64,000 bases of DNA, taken from the NCBI GenBank assembly GCA_947579605.1, contig OX388321.1, forward strand, positions 22,435,614 through 22,499,613, in the 5' to 3' direction. The notes under the pieces were generated by a model, which was not told the DNA's origin, ran no database searches, and saw only the letters and a list, made by a program, of their open reading frames with translations. Below are positions 63,612 to 64,000 of the stretch, in pieces. Made by a program: the position numbers and the translations under genes. The first letter of the stretch is position 1. Each line of letters begins with the position of its first letter. The stretch is from Athripsodes cinereus (lineage: Eukaryota; Arthropoda; Insecta; Trichoptera; Leptoceridae).

Positions 63612-64000
63612 AGTAAATGATTGTTGTTGTAAATTGTATATTTATCCATAGTAAATATTTGGAATTGATCAACTGACAAATTTGTACTACAATACCAGAT
63701 AAGTAAACCGATGATTTTACCTTCAGTTTTAACTGTACAGTTGAATCTGATAATATTAGTACTGATCGTATGCAGTCAACTTTTGTACTATAATACATAG
63801 ATACGTTGTATTCTTATGATTATTATTTATGGACTTGAAAATTATATATAAAACATTTACTTACATCTGCGTATAGATCATTAGCGTTTTGTACTTCACG
63901 ATCCTCAGTTATGTTTACGAACCGATTATAAACTAGATAAAATGTTTTTTACAAACTCACATTCATAAGTTACTCCAATAAACAGATTTCACAGACTTGG
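63612..64000. other. AT-rich stretch to window end, nothing recognised
   Basis: A 63-codon minus frame has no recognisable domain. Confidence 0.4.

Overview
The window looks like intergenic and intronic DNA of an insect, most likely a moth or butterfly (Lepidoptera). It is strongly AT-rich and peppered with TAGGTA/TACCTA words. It carries dozens of decayed short interspersed elements (SINEs), reverse-transcriptase tails of several non-LTR retrotransposon (LINE) families whose protein endings resemble lepidopteran ones, hAT, mariner and piggyBac-type DNA elements, and many palindromic miniature elements. No open frame reads as an intact host protein. Species cannot be fixed from sequence alone.

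Three family names are coined here. LepS1 is a SINE-like repeat of about 250-260 bp ending in GCCGTGATGGTATAG(TAG)n, present in about 30 copies or pieces on both strands. LepS2 is a tRNA-derived SINE of about 165 bp with clear A and B boxes (five copies). RepX is a LINE-type 3' tail with an ACTCGCCCTCTGTAT core. RepD is a further short tail family.

Layout. 0-9.5 kb: LepS1 copies, LINE protein tails, a TA-flanked palindromic MITE split by a 97-bp LINE fragment. 9.5-16.5 kb: two hAT copies, a complete miniature Copia-type LTR element with PBS, polypurine tract and 5-bp target duplication, nested SINEs, a two-unit tandem duplication. 16.5-28 kb: palindromic MITE, piggyBac-like element, LINE tails and a deleted mariner. 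28-36.6 kb: LINE remnants, including a reverse transcriptase with one frameshift (35.4-36.3 kb). 36.8-40.8 kb: the least repetitive stretch; a CpG-containing patch with TATA-like and initiator motifs, about 1.3 kb of possible 5' leader and a consensus splice donor suggest the first exon of a host gene that reads rightward, its coding part lying outside the window. A 29-bp minisatellite lies in the presumed intron. 43.2-44.6 kb: six copies of a 231-bp satellite. 48.9-50.2 kb: a foldback interrupted by a 1-kb DNA transposon. 53.5-64 kb: two hAT elements with perfect 8-bp duplications, foldbacks and a 1.4-kb inverted-terminal element.

The main themes are nesting, with target duplications and one preserved empty site giving relative ages; a LepS1 3' end that matches LINE 3' ends, suggesting shared mobilisation; and several foldbacks carrying a recurrent CTGANGA-hairpin-GAAA motif that resembles, but does not fully match, a hammerhead ribozyme core.
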